From Massilia antarctica (GTDB lineage Bacteria > Pseudomonadota > Gammaproteobacteria > Burkholderiales > Burkholderiaceae_D), in the NCBI RefSeq assembly GCF_015689335.1, contig NZ_CP065053.1:744001-808000 (forward strand): 64,000 nt of DNA, given 5' to 3'. Below the pieces are notes generated by a model. The model did no database searches and was not told the origin of the DNA. It was given only the letters and a program-made list of their open reading frames with translations. The position numbers and the translations under genes are program-made. This document shows positions 38,301 through 46,893 of this stretch, piece by piece; position 1 is the first letter of the stretch, and each line of letters opens with the position of its first letter.

Positions 38301-40126
38301 GAACGGCCGCCATCAATGGCAGCGGGAATGCGGCGCCAAACGTCCTGACCGGCAACAGCGGCGCGAATACGCTCTCCGGCGGCGCCGGTGCCGATACGCT
38401 CGATGGCGGCGCCGGCAATGACACCTATGTGGTCGACGTTCTCGCCGATGTGATCGTCGAAAATGCCGATGGCGGCATCGACAAGGTCGAGTCCGCGATC
38501 AGCTACGTCTTGGGCGCCAACCTTGAAAACCTGACACTGACCGGCACAGCCAACCTGAACGCCACCGGCAATGGCGCAGCCAACGTGCTGGTTGGAAACA
38601 GCGGTGCCAACATCCTGGACGGGCTCGCCGGCGCGGACAGCATGATCGGTGGTGCGGGCGACGATACCTATCTCGTCGACGGCGCCACCGATGTGATCAC
38701 CGAGAACACGGACGCCGGGACGGATACGGTTCAGGCAAGCTTCAGCTACACCTTGGGCTCCAACCTGGAGAACCTGGTACTGCTGGGCTCAAGCGCCCTG
38801 AACGGAAACGGCAATTCCTTCAACAACACCATCAAAGGCAATAGTGGCGCCAATCTGATCGATGGCGGTACCGGTCTCGATACCATGGCCGGCGGCGCTG
38901 GCGACGATAGTTATGTCGTCGACAACCTTGGCGACAGTGTCACCGAGAGCCTGGCCGAGGGCATCGACCTGGTACGCTCCAGCGTCACTTACACCTTGGC
39001 GGCCAACGTCGAAAACCTGACATTGGGCGGCAGCGTCGCGATCGATGGCAGCGGCAACGCGGGCGACAATGTTCTCACCGGTAACGCGGCGATCAACATT
39101 TTGTATGGCAACGCCGGGAACGACACCTTGAATGGCTTGGCCGGCGCCGACAAACTATTCGGCGGCCTGGGCAACGACGTCTATATTGTCGATAACGTGG
39201 GCGACGTCGTGACCGAAGCGGCCAACGAAGGGCTTGACCGGGTCGAATCCTCGTTGAGCCTTACCCTCGCCGACAATGTGGAAGTGCTGACCTTGCTGGG
39301 CTCCGCGTCGGTCAACGGTACCGGGAATGCCCTGGCCAACCTGCTCATCGGCAGTACCGGCAACAATGTATTGAACGGTGGCGGCGGCAACGACATCATG
39401 CAGGGCGGCGCAGGCGTCGATACGCTCACGGATAGCGTGGGCAACAACCTGTTCGATGGCGGTGCCGGCAACGATACCTTGACCGGTGGCGCAGGCAATG
39501 AGATGTTGATTGGAGGAGCCGGCAACGACAGCATCACCAGCGCCGCAGGTGCTGACGTGATTGCGTTCAATCGCGGCGACGGCCAGGATGTCATCGCGGC
39601 GAGCACCGGCAAGGACAATACCATCTCTCTGGGACACGGCATCCTGTATGCCGACCTGGCGTTCAACAAGAGCGGCAACGATCTCGTCCTGGCAACGGGC
39701 GCAGGAGAGCAACTTTTGTTCAAGGATTGGTATCTGAACGCGAATAACCACAGTGTCGCGAATCTGCAGGTTGTCGTCGAAGGGTCCAGCGACTACAACC
39801 CTTCGTCGTCGAATGCCATCAACAACAAGAAGATAGAGCGCTTTAACTTCGATGGCTTGGCAAGCGCCTTCGACCAGGCCAGGACCACCAATCCTGCGTT
39901 GACGAGTTGGGCGCTGTCTTCTTCCTTGCTGAGTTTTCACCTCGGTGGCAGCGATACCGCCGCCCTGGGCGGCGATCTGGCTACGCAGTATGCGAAGAAT
40001 GGCAATCTGGCGGCATTGTCGATGATGCCGGCCGGTGCCGTGCTCTCATCGGCGCAATTCGGAACGGCGAGTCAAACGCTGCAGGCGCCGTCTGCCCTGG
40101 TCGATCTGACGCCACGGCTTGGCTAA
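29315..40126 (+). CDS. Giant RTX calcium-binding protein, probable type I-secreted surface or exported protein
   Basis: 3603 residues, no Sec signal. Layout: about 1-455 unknown helical N-terminal region encoded by AT-richer DNA; about 460-560 first block of GGxGxDxLx repeats; about 690-825 EF-hand-like calcium loops (DLDGDGLET, DRNANGVIDDG, DTNLDGKVD); about 830-1140 helical; about 1145-2175 alternating RTX blocks and haemolysin-related domains (ELSIAGTGDKITV...FSDGTVW type); two pairs of cadherin-like/putative-Ig domains (LPAWLSFDPKSRTFSGTP type) at about 2180-2385 and 2700-2900; about 2390-2695 and 2900-3410 serralysin-like units with the LENLTLTG motif; C-terminal 190 residues free of repeats, the expected place of the uncleaved type I secretion signal. 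It binds calcium after export; adhesin, S-layer-like or effector roles are all possible. No HlyB/HlyD/TolC genes are in the window. No SD precedes the start, which fits coupling to the preceding gene. Confidence 0.9.
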   Translation: MTFYFSNAEQARIKAARDLCPVNLTAPGNFVVLYQTLSDILKEHQNDPPSADTTHIKSLKLWLDVAIGANGNTGMHAAFIRTYTAREGEVRLGRTFTDAEMQRASNAVATNFWINLTQNADSKKNWSIPTIAELALADASAIGVELYGNLRDDTAFSANAGWAGAIGFNVLGGAKPFETWRLLMAGDKTSDTAQFNRLDDLKNLLFAVDAYDAALKSGAIEGFASALKMFLQLMAYEPGSGDPLPIAQDLEAQLNIAISSKTLSPFISAVAGGTLVAPYIIEIEKQGKFTVLDMLRRTFLGNQIADTRSDKAEFALNSLNLFNSLDEANIGIEMIEDIPALKSSANNSFGSLIALESLSIFKVVDPAGEDKLASAHPIIYRRWTDDGKVDDSVENGNLAYPVLWMEDRAALLKVIGSRKLVDYSASHPVIYTDTALKLQLQVDNSTPFGESAAKVTFGNKTDETLSGTALADHLYGMDGDDEILGGSGNDSLFGGYGKDNLFGHGGDDRIYGDQGDDVLTGGDGDDVLSGGDGKDRLIGDEGQDILAGGKDADRLEGGEGFDYYVAAEGDTVNDSDGYGTVRYVQRRLDGGWRMQGGSAYASWDGEVSYTIAGTTLLVNGPQGLLTIENWQNGQLGIYLSETDKALPTEPPSDPKRTRAHYGDDGWEKPEIHEEVARKYTEAQRWVSRRDPLTLDLDGDGLETTGISSSQPIMFSHAGDGIKISTGWVKPDDGFLVLDRNANGVIDDGTELFGDATPLAAGGKAYDGFFALLQEDTNLDGKVDHQDAHWNALRVWRDVNQDAISQAHELFTLDALGIASVSVKQTENSVFLADGNQLADVGTYARTDGTTAAIAEVGHLGDINLIQDTFHSEFIEKIPVLAKASVLPAVKGSGQVRQLQEAASMGSAAGTALLDKLTTYAAIPTRAGRLAQLDDLIHAWGATSAMPTSIDIDKNHNIETWSETGGVTFQKPTVIEDFAKFNQHEYQTITTLERFNGRTILAGWDLITTYRGDRFIVKSPEQDALIQQSFHSLRESVYGAIALQTHLKPYLDSVVVVTDAQGGVRYDASAMASKLGARRNSDPSGALIDLVELHRYAGGALRAYGFDLTAAAKLDEWTKGLAADAPLLATLASLGVSVGGSRTGTDADEILLGQAEPNVLHGGEGDDMLLGLDGDDQLNGDGGDDNLVGGGGRDWLAGGDGNDVLDGGTGNDTSFGGAGNNLYLFGKGDGEDAILANDRQLSNFSTLRFKAGIDASQVVAKERFNSSSRELELSIAGTGDKITVSGFFDHADLRSTYSPVQQVSFSDGTVWSIAMIEAMVRIPTDGEDHITGTGGADTLSGGPGNDRLNGAAGNDVINGGADSDWLSGGAGDDTLDGGAGVDTLVDGPGNDVFLFGKGDGHDYSRYDYADNKAGKLTTLQFKEGVLPSEVRITQSEYDRSWTLNIAGTTDAVTFEAFRDSREPENPAFSSVHQVKFANGTVWNLATMQAMLFAGSDGNDYVLGTAGADELSGMAGNDTLNGGAGDDMLAGGAGNDVLSGESGNDTLEGGQGNDTMDGGVGSNLYRFGKGDGQDLIQYNYFANGTAVSTLAFQAGIAPADVSIKRVRDSAFGTDLGALEISIAGGSDKVTVNGMFNADVIGGQANPLQRITFADGTAWTAVDIVRTMLTPSAGNDSMHGMAGPDLMKGGLGDDELDGAGGDDTLEGGEGNDGLFGGIGADVLDGGIGNDALNGGDGADILRGAAGNDHLSGGSGDDLLDGGAGNDTLHGGYGNDIYLFGKGDGQDRIERNYNAEPLFGTVKFKPGVTPSDIVVRQVPDSDHGGLELSIANTTDKITVDWFFEGDTPLNPYNGLQQVVFDNGTKWTPDMLVAMALKPTIGGDNLRGSPGADLLEGGAGNDTLNGAAGDDTLAGGVGDDVLIGGNGKNSFLYELGDGHDTVNARSDSPTVGMLRFGAGILPSAVSVKRGGQDLMVLVGQSGSIKVKEYFAALSNGYSGKVDMTFADGTVWNAASLTTFLTTATDGDDDLGGYASDDVLDGGAGNDALHGDDGNDTLRGGSGDDTLTGGMGDDLLAGGAGDDDLDGGFGNDTYQFKRGDGDDIVSTSSNNSGEKKTVLFGADILPADVTLTRFSGSLVLGIAGTSDTLLFDNFYANGGVANHSFKFANGVVWAGTEMYRAVEQDNRHPISSGDVLPLNARSGSAFSYSAPSDAIKDPDLWQRLTYSAKMADGSPLPAWLSFDPKSRTFSGTPGLGEVGTLKIGLYGTDGLQVVNGSWTTYTAGSWISLTVAKNNAPALTSALPDHVAPLDTNFAYAVPADSFADADMGDALSYRATLADGKALPSWLSFSPATQTFSGTPTASGSFSIAVTASDRSGLSVTDVFDVLVPVRGVALVGSAANDVLNGFDGNDTLDGGAGNDLMTGGKGDDSYVIDSPGDVVIELDNAGFDAVKVNRSYTLGANIEMLTLTGSADLDGVGNASDNTLIGNGGKNRLDGGAGGDRLEGGAGDDVYVVDSDSDTVVEAENGGIDTQLLTADAWNSLADNVENLTLIGEVMFGNGNQLDNLIRGSETANILNAQSGNDTLIGGAGDDQLTGGSGNDRYVFGRGDGKDTITDLDVASSHDVLQFAAGIADTDVMLSRTANNSLVLKIKGSSDQVTVANYFGAESEGDGAMMDWKIATVEFANNVVWDGAAIQAILDRAATNTAPKVVASVPTLRARADSLFTYTVPAATIVDSDVGDAVTYSVAMEAGAPFPSWLSFNPVTRVLSGTPGTANVGTFKFVLWGTDNYGSAAGTYVNMVTGAANRAPTLATALPDQSAAVGAPFGYTVAGAAFNDADAGDVLTYSAALADGSALPAWLSFNPGTRVFSGTPTAAATLDIRVSATDTGKLSVSDVFSLVASVQNQTINGTAASETLKGGAGNDIINGLGGNDTIMSGAGNDTLDGGVGADSLVGGGGDDVYLVDATGDIVLEELSSGTDVVQSSLTYTLPANVERLVLTGTAAINGSGNAAPNVLTGNSGANTLSGGAGADTLDGGAGNDTYVVDVLADVIVENADGGIDKVESAISYVLGANLENLTLTGTANLNATGNGAANVLVGNSGANILDGLAGADSMIGGAGDDTYLVDGATDVITENTDAGTDTVQASFSYTLGSNLENLVLLGSSALNGNGNSFNNTIKGNSGANLIDGGTGLDTMAGGAGDDSYVVDNLGDSVTESLAEGIDLVRSSVTYTLAANVENLTLGGSVAIDGSGNAGDNVLTGNAAINILYGNAGNDTLNGLAGADKLFGGLGNDVYIVDNVGDVVTEAANEGLDRVESSLSLTLADNVEVLTLLGSASVNGTGNALANLLIGSTGNNVLNGGGGNDIMQGGAGVDTLTDSVGNNLFDGGAGNDTLTGGAGNEMLIGGAGNDSITSAAGADVIAFNRGDGQDVIAASTGKDNTISLGHGILYADLAFNKSGNDLVLATGAGEQLLFKDWYLNANNHSVANLQVVVEGSSDYNPSSSNAINNKKIERFNFDGLASAFDQARTTNPALTSWALSSSLLSFHLGGSDTAALGGDLATQYAKNGNLAALSMMPAGAVLSSAQFGTASQTLQAPSALVDLTPRLG

Positions 40127-40135
40127 GTGAGTCCG

Positions 40136-40176
40136 CCATCGTCGACCCATTGGTCGACGATGGTTTTCCGTTCCCC
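40136..40176 (+). terminator. Terminator after the giant RTX gene (right copy of the 25-bp repeat)
   Basis: Perfect 12-base arms CCATCGTCGACC / GGTCGACGATGG with a four-base loop, followed by TTTTCCGTTCCCC, nine bases after the stop codon. A second small hairpin (CCCCGC / GCGGGG) follows at 40173-40189. The descending arm plus tail is identical to the repeat at 25408-25432. Confidence 0.8.
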
Positions 40177-40330
40177 GCGCATTGCGGGGCGACGACACAT
40201 CGCGACCGACACGGCGCACCTCCCCTATCATTATTTTTTAATTAACTTTTTCGCTATGCGGAATCGTGCGCGCCTTCTTGTCTTGTAGAATCTTGGCGCA
40301 CCCATCGACCCGATGGAACGAAAGGAAACC

Positions 40331-41506
40331 ATGCCCGATCTGCTGACGATCCTCACCAATCTCGCCTGGCCCGTTGCGATCTGTCTCGCGTGGATGGCCG
40401 GCGAATTCGGCAAGCGCTGGACCGGCCTGCCGCGCATCAGCTTCTACGGCATCGTCGGCTTCGCCCTCGCCAGCACCCAGACCGGCGTACTGCCGCCGTC
40501 CGGCGCCGGCCCGGTGCTGGTCATGGCCGATATCGCCTTCGGCCTGATTCTGTTCGAACTGGGCTACCGCATCAACCTGCGCTGGCTGCGCACCAATCCC
40601 TGGTTCGGCATGGCCTCGCTGGTCGAAGCGCTGGGCACCTTCGTCGCCGTCTATTTCGTCGCCATGTGGTTCAACGTCACCACCATGACCGCGCTGATGC
40701 TCGCGTCGCTGGCCATGTCCACCTCGCCCGCCACGGTGGTTCGCATCATCAATGAACAGCGCAGCTCCGGCCAGGTGACCGAACGGGTGCTGCACCTGTC
40801 CGCGATCAACTGCGTGCTGTCGGTGTTTACGTTCAACGTCATCGTGGGTTTCTGGATCTTCCACAGTTCGTCCGACATCGGCGACGCCACGATCAACAGC
40901 CTGGTGGCGCTGCTGATGTCGGGTGTCGTCGGCGCCCTGTTCGGCGTGGTGGTGCCGGCGCTGCTGCGCCACCTGGGCAACCTGGCGCAGGACGCCACGG
41001 TCGGCTTTGCGCTGGCCGTCATTCTGCTCGTGTCGATCACCTACACCACCCAGCTCTCGCCGGTGGTGGCCACGCTCGCCTTCGGCCTGACGGCGCGCCA
41101 CCGGCGCGTCGCCTTCAGCCAGGCGCAGCGCAATTTCGGCGCGCTCGGCGAACTGCTTACTGTGCTGCTGTTCGTGTATGCCGCCTCGACCCTGGAATGG
41201 CGCGAAGTATTCGTCGGCGGCACCCTGGCGGTGACGGTGGTGATCGTGCGCCTGGCCACCAAGACCTTGGGCGTGACGGTGTTCTCGCAGCTGTCCGGCA
41301 TTTCCTGGCGCAAGGGCGCGCTCACGGGCCTCGCGCTGGCGCCCGTGTCGGTGTTCGTGGTGCTGCTGCTCGAGCATGCGCGCCTGCGCGGGATCGACGT
41401 GCAGGAACTGCGCTCGATGGCTGCGGTGACCATGCTGCTCGAAGTGTTCGGTCCCATCATCATCCAGCGCGCCCTGATCTGGGCCCGCGAAACCACGGAG
41501 GCCTGA
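40331..41506 (+). CDS. Cation:proton antiporter-like membrane protein (CPA2 group)
   Basis: 391 residues from the ATG at 40331, preceded by AAAGGA; an upstream in-frame ATG at 40313 is less likely. About eleven to twelve membrane helices. Family features include [23 protein letters not shown] and [23 protein letters not shown] stretches, and [20 protein letters not shown]. It probably exchanges Na+ or K+ for protons. No soluble TrkA domain is attached. The YbdK-type ligase gene starts one base after its stop, so they share an mRNA; a link between potassium/pH balance and thiol chemistry is inference (compare KefB/C, which respond to glutathione). Confidence 0.8.
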   Translation: MPDLLTILTNLAWPVAICLAWMAGEFGKRWTGLPRISFYGIVGFALASTQTGVLPPSGAGPVLVMADIAFGLILFELGYRINLRWLRTNPWFGMASLVEALGTFVAVYFVAMWFNVTTMTALMLASLAMSTSPATVVRIINEQRSSGQVTERVLHLSAINCVLSVFTFNVIVGFWIFHSSSDIGDATINSLVALLMSGVVGALFGVVVPALLRHLGNLAQDATVGFALAVILLVSITYTTQLSPVVATLAFGLTARHRRVAFSQAQRNFGALGELLTVLLFVYAASTLEWREVFVGGTLAVTVVIVRLATKTLGVTVFSQLSGISWRKGALTGLALAPVSVFVVLLLEHARLRGIDVQELRSMAAVTMLLEVFGPIIIQRALIWARETTEA

Positions 41507-41507
41507 G

Positions 41508-42629
41508 ATGGCGCTTGAACCGTTTGCCCAATCGAAGGCACTGACTTTTGGCGTGGAACTGGAACTGCAATTAGTCAGCCTGTCGGACTTCGACCTGACC
41601 GCCGCCAGCCCCGATCTGCTGCACCTGCTGGCGCAAAAACCCTTCCCCGGCAACGTGACACCCGAAATCGCCGAGAGCATGATCGAGATTAATTCGAGCG
41701 TGCATTCGAGCCATTTGCCGCTGCTGGCGGAACTGCTGGAGATCCGCGACATCCTGGTGGCGGCGGGCGACCGCCTGAACATCGGTTTGTGCGGCGGCGG
41801 CACGCATCCGTTCCAGCACTGGTCGGAGCAGAAGATCTATCCCAAGCAGCGCTTCCAGGAATTGTCGTCGCTGTATGGCTACCTGGCCAAGCAGTTCACG
41901 GTGTTCGGCCAGCACGTGCACATCGGCTGCGCCTCGGGCGACGATGCGATGTTCTTGCTGCATTCGCTGAACCGGTATATTCCGCACTTCATCGCGCTGT
42001 CGGCGTCGTCGCCGTTCGTGCAGGGGCACGACAGCCTGTTCGATTCAGCGCGCTTGAATTCCGTGTTCGCGTTTCCGATGAGCGGACGCGCGCCGTTCAC
42101 CTTGAGCTGGGACGAATTCGCGAACGTCTATTTCGCGAAGATGGAAGGCACCGGCATCATCAAGAGCATGAAGGATTTTTACTGGGATGTGCGGCCCAAG
42201 CCGGAGTACGGGACCATCGAGCTGCGCGTGTGCGACACGCCGCTGACGGTGGAACGGGCGGCGGCGCTGGCCGGGTATCTGCAGGCGCTGTGCCGCCATC
42301 TGCTGGAGCGGCGCGAGGAGCCGCCGGTGGAAGACGACTACCTGGTGTATAACTTCAACCGCTTCCAGGCGTGCCGCTTCGGTTTGGACGGGGCGATTAC
42401 CCACCCGAAGACCTACGAGACGATGTCGCTGCGCGAGGATATCCTGACCACCCTGCGCAAGATGGAGCCGCATGGCGAGGCGCTCGGCAGCCTGGGCGCG
42501 CTGCGGCATTTGTCGACGGCGGCGCAGGAAGCGAGCGATTCGACGTATTTGCGCAGGCAGTATGAGGAACAGGGAAGCGCGGAGGGGATGGTGAATGCGG
42601 CGATCCGGCGCTTCAGGGGGAAACGCTAG
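41508..42629 (+). CDS. ybdK: YbdK-type carboxylate-amine ligase (glutamate-cysteine ligase family 2)
   Basis: 373 residues starting [23 protein letters not shown]2-family elements: [10 protein letters not shown] (ATP/metal Glu residues), [34 protein letters not shown], and [19 protein letters not shown]. Enzymes of this family join Glu to Cys weakly; many members have other, unproven amine substrates. It is in an operon with the antiporter and ends convergently with a class-I amidotransferase-like hydrolase for gamma-glutamyl compounds, which fits a local theme of gamma-glutamyl metabolism. Confidence 0.88.
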   Translation: MALEPFAQSKALTFGVELELQLVSLSDFDLTAASPDLLHLLAQKPFPGNVTPEIAESMIEINSSVHSSHLPLLAELLEIRDILVAAGDRLNIGLCGGGTHPFQHWSEQKIYPKQRFQELSSLYGYLAKQFTVFGQHVHIGCASGDDAMFLLHSLNRYIPHFIALSASSPFVQGHDSLFDSARLNSVFAFPMSGRAPFTLSWDEFANVYFAKMEGTGIIKSMKDFYWDVRPKPEYGTIELRVCDTPLTVERAAALAGYLQALCRHLLERREEPPVEDDYLVYNFNRFQACRFGLDGAITHPKTYETMSLREDILTTLRKMEPHGEALGSLGALRHLSTAAQEASDSTYLRRQYEEQGSAEGMVNAAIRRFRGKR

Positions 42630-42656
42630 CCTGTTCGCCGTCCATGACACTCTGCT

Positions 42657-42735
42657 CCGTCTCCCCCGCGCAGGCGGGGGCCCATGGCACCCATGAGCAA
42701 AGGTGGTATGGATCCCCGCCTGCGCGGGGAAGACG
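42657..42735. repeat. REP-like hairpin repeat between convergent genes
   Basis: CCCCCGCGCAGGCGGGGG (42663-42680) is a strong hairpin and is mirrored by GGATCCCCGCCTGCGCGGGGAA at 42710-42731. Same family as the elements at 18.6 and 62.2 kb. Lies between the stops of the YbdK and PuuD-like genes. Confidence 0.75.
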
Positions 42736-42750
42736 ATGGTGCCAGCGCGC

Positions 42751-43746
42751 CTACAAGCGCGTCTCGCGCGCCGCCCGCAAGAATTCATCGAGAATCGGCG
42801 TGCAATCGAGCAGATCTACCCCGCCGGCCCGGTGAAACTCCGGGTGCCACTGCAACCCCATCACAAAATTCGCCCTTTGATAGCGGATCGCTTCGATGAT
42901 CCCGTCCGGGTCCGACATCGCCTCCACCAGGATATCGCGCCCCAGGTCCTTGACCGCCTGGTGATGAATCGAATTGACCACCGGCCGGCGCAGATCCGGG
43001 AACATGCGCCCGAGCGAAGACCCGGACGGGAAAATCACCGGATGCCGGTGCGCGTCGTAATCGCTGTGTACGTGCGCATGCGCCGCCGGCACATTGGTCG
43101 CCACATCCTGGTACAAGGTGCCGCCGAAAGCCACGTTGATCAACTGGCACCCGCGGCAAATCCCCAGCACCGGCTTGCCCGCGTCGACGAATTCGTGCAG
43201 CAGTTCGAGTTCGTACACATCGCGCGCGCGGTCGCCGCTCCACTCGGGCCGGGTGGGACTTTCCGAGTAGGTCTGCGGCGACACGTCGGCCCCGCCCTGC
43301 AGCACCAGCCCGTCCAAATGGCGCGCGTAATGACGCAAGGTGATATTGCTCGGGTGGAGCAGCCCGTTGGTATTGACCGTCGGGATCATAAACACCAGCA
43401 CATCGCGCGACATCACCCACTGCGCGATCGACTCTTCCAGATACTGCAGGTTTTTGCTGCGCAGCCCAGTCGAGCCGGGCTCCGGATGAAAAATGCGGGC
43501 CGATACGCCGATGCGCAAGGTGCGGCGCATGAAGTCGCGCCCGATCTTGTCGCGCAGGTTGCGCCAGCGCGAGGCCAGCACGCGCCGCGCCAGCGCCAGC
43601 GGCGTGTCGCTGTCCTTGTGGTAGCGCGGCAGCGCATCGGAGCGGCGGTCGGGCACGCGCGCGGCATGGACGCCCCCATCCTTGTCAGGGTCGGTCCCGG
43701 GAACAGGATCAGTAGCTTGCCGCAAGGGCTTGTCGGTATCGGGCAT
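42751..43746 (-). CDS. Gamma-glutamyl-GABA hydrolase-like class I amidotransferase (peptidase C26)
   Basis: 331 residues. The class I glutamine amidotransferase-like core is intact: nucleophile Cys197 in LGICRGCQ, and His301/Glu303 in QWHPEF; DGLVLQGGADVSP and NSIHHQAVKDLG are typical of PuuD-type enzymes, which hydrolyse gamma-glutamyl amides. The first 75 residues (to FMRRTLRIGVSARI) are an extra charged N-terminal stretch not found in E. coli PuuD; a later start at about residue 73 (ATG at 43530) would give a standard-length enzyme. Convergent with the YbdK gene. Confidence 0.87.
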   Translation of the reverse strand: MPDTDKPLRQATDPVPGTDPDKDGGVHAARVPDRRSDALPRYHKDSDTPLALARRVLASRWRNLRDKIGRDFMRRTLRIGVSARIFHPEPGSTGLRSKNLQYLEESIAQWVMSRDVLVFMIPTVNTNGLLHPSNITLRHYARHLDGLVLQGGADVSPQTYSESPTRPEWSGDRARDVYELELLHEFVDAGKPVLGICRGCQLINVAFGGTLYQDVATNVPAAHAHVHSDYDAHRHPVIFPSGSSLGRMFPDLRRPVVNSIHHQAVKDLGRDILVEAMSDPDGIIEAIRYQRANFVMGLQWHPEFHRAGGVDLLDCTPILDEFLRAARETRL

Positions 43747-43815
43747 GCCTTAAATATAGCGCTCCCATGCGAGCGCACGATTCAAAGTTGTAACAAAATT
43801 GTGACCGTCGCGCAC

Positions 43816-44643
43816 TCAGGGCGGCAGCGACAGCAGCTTCTTGAGCGCGGACACCAGATGGCGGTCCGCGATCGGTTTGTCGAGCAGGCCGCGCACGCCG
43901 GCCGTGCGCGCACGCGCCGTGTCGTAGCCAGAGGCCTGGTTCACCAGCAGCACCACAGCGATGCGCTCGGCGCCTTCCTGCCGTTTGATCTCGCTGCACA
44001 GCGCATACGGATCGATGCCGGGGGTCGAGGTATTGATCATCACGACCGACACCGGCGTCTCCGCGCACAGGCGCACCGCCGCCGCCGCGCTTTCGGTCCA
44101 CTCCACCGACACCTGCTGCGCCGCCAGCAGCCGCGCCACATGGTCGCGCAGCGCGCCGCGCTTGTCGACGATCAGCACCGCGCCGTTGGGCGCGTGATGC
44201 CGCATCTTCGCGAAGTCGGCCGGATCGGTGATGTCGAGATCGAGGCGGATGCGGCGGCGCCGCTCGTGCACCGGCGGCGCCTCGGGCGCCAGCATGCCAG
44301 TGAGCGCGTCGGCGCGTTTGCGCCCCATGTCGGTGAGCAGCTTGAACATCTGGAACATGTCCAGCGGACGCGCCAGCTGCGCGCAGGGAAACTCCATCCC
44401 GGCCGAGCCGATCACCAGTCCCGGACGGGTCAGGCCCGGCTGCCACGCCAGCAAGGCGGCCAGCGCGCTCAGGTCGTCACCGTTGGCAATGACCAGGTCC
44501 GGCTCTTGCAAACTATCGCCCAACAAACAAGAATACGACGGCCCGTCGCGCGGGGGATGGGCCAGCGCTGTCCCCAGCTCGGCTCCCTCGGCGGAAGGAA
44601 AGCCCAACAGGCGAACGCTTAGTGACTGCCTTTTTGCATGCAT
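43816..44643 (-). CDS. Response-regulator-like protein with a degenerate receiver
   Basis: 275 residues from the ATG at 44643, chosen because a promoter with its -10 box at 44666 leaves a short leader; the longer opening from 44676 would overlap that promoter. Residues about 1-150 resemble a weak, unrecognised alpha/beta domain. Residues about 154-275 follow the CheY fold (GAVLIVDKRGALRDHVARLL ... GVRGLLDKPIADRHLVSALK), with Asp160 and Lys256 kept, but the phospho-acceptor position is Asn204 (VMINTSTPGIDPY instead of a D..MP motif). It is probably not controlled by phosphorylation. Divergent from parE. Confidence 0.75.
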   Translation of the reverse strand: MHAKRQSLSVRLLGFPSAEGAELGTALAHPPRDGPSYSCLLGDSLQEPDLVIANGDDLSALAALLAWQPGLTRPGLVIGSAGMEFPCAQLARPLDMFQMFKLLTDMGRKRADALTGMLAPEAPPVHERRRRIRLDLDITDPADFAKMRHHAPNGAVLIVDKRGALRDHVARLLAAQQVSVEWTESAAAAVRLCAETPVSVVMINTSTPGIDPYALCSEIKRQEGAERIAVVLLVNQASGYDTARARTAGVRGLLDKPIADRHLVSALKKLLSLPP

Positions 44644-44665
44644 TTTTAATAACTTATGGAATGTT

Positions 44666-44694
44666 TTTATACACACTTCTTAGTGTGCGTACAA
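44666..44694 (-). promoter_or_regulatory. Sigma-70 promoter with a palindromic spacer
   Basis: On the minus strand: TTGTAC (44694-44689), a 17-base spacer, TATAAA (44671-44666), then about 22 bases to the ATG at 44643. The spacer contains the perfect palindrome CACACT-AAGA-AGTGTG (44672-44687), which would place a bound dimer between the two promoter boxes. The parE promoter must lie in the same 160-base gap, so the site could affect both genes. Confidence 0.6.
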
Positions 44695-44802
44695 ATCTAA
44701 CCACAAATGCCCGGGCTGGCAAGCACATTCATCCAAGTCAATTTATCTCCTTTTCTGTCCGACAAGATAGAATGCGCAGGCATCCGCATAAAGAACTTAG
44801 AC

Positions 44803-46800
<1,998 letters not shown>

Positions 46801-46812
46801 GTTGCAGCAACA

Positions 46813-46864
46813 CCGGGGTCTGACCTCTGATTCGAAATATTTCTAATCAGAGGTCAGACCCCGG
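46813..46864. repeat. 52-bp near-perfect palindrome of the 26-bp repeat
   Basis: Two 26-base copies of the sequence that bounds the 14.2-14.8 kb unit stand head-to-head here without any insert; arms differ at one position. It begins 12 bases after the parE stop and ends 29 bases before the Hsp70 start. As RNA it would form a very stable hairpin between co-directional genes, so it may weaken read-through even though no T run follows. Confidence 0.85.
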
Positions 46865-46893
46865 TTTGTGGCAGCGCAAACGGACACTGAACC

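Noticed and set aside
30700..39600. Regular short repeats that could suggest a CRISPR array or satellite DNA
   Set aside because: They are in-frame GGxGxDxLx-type codons of an uninterrupted protein; spacing is nine codons and spacers are not unique.
29315..40126. Type I secretion genes expected next to the RTX gene
   Set aside because: Both flanks were read; there is no ABC-transporter/peptidase, membrane-fusion or TolC-like gene in the window. The only ABC genes (1.4-4.1 kb) form an importer.
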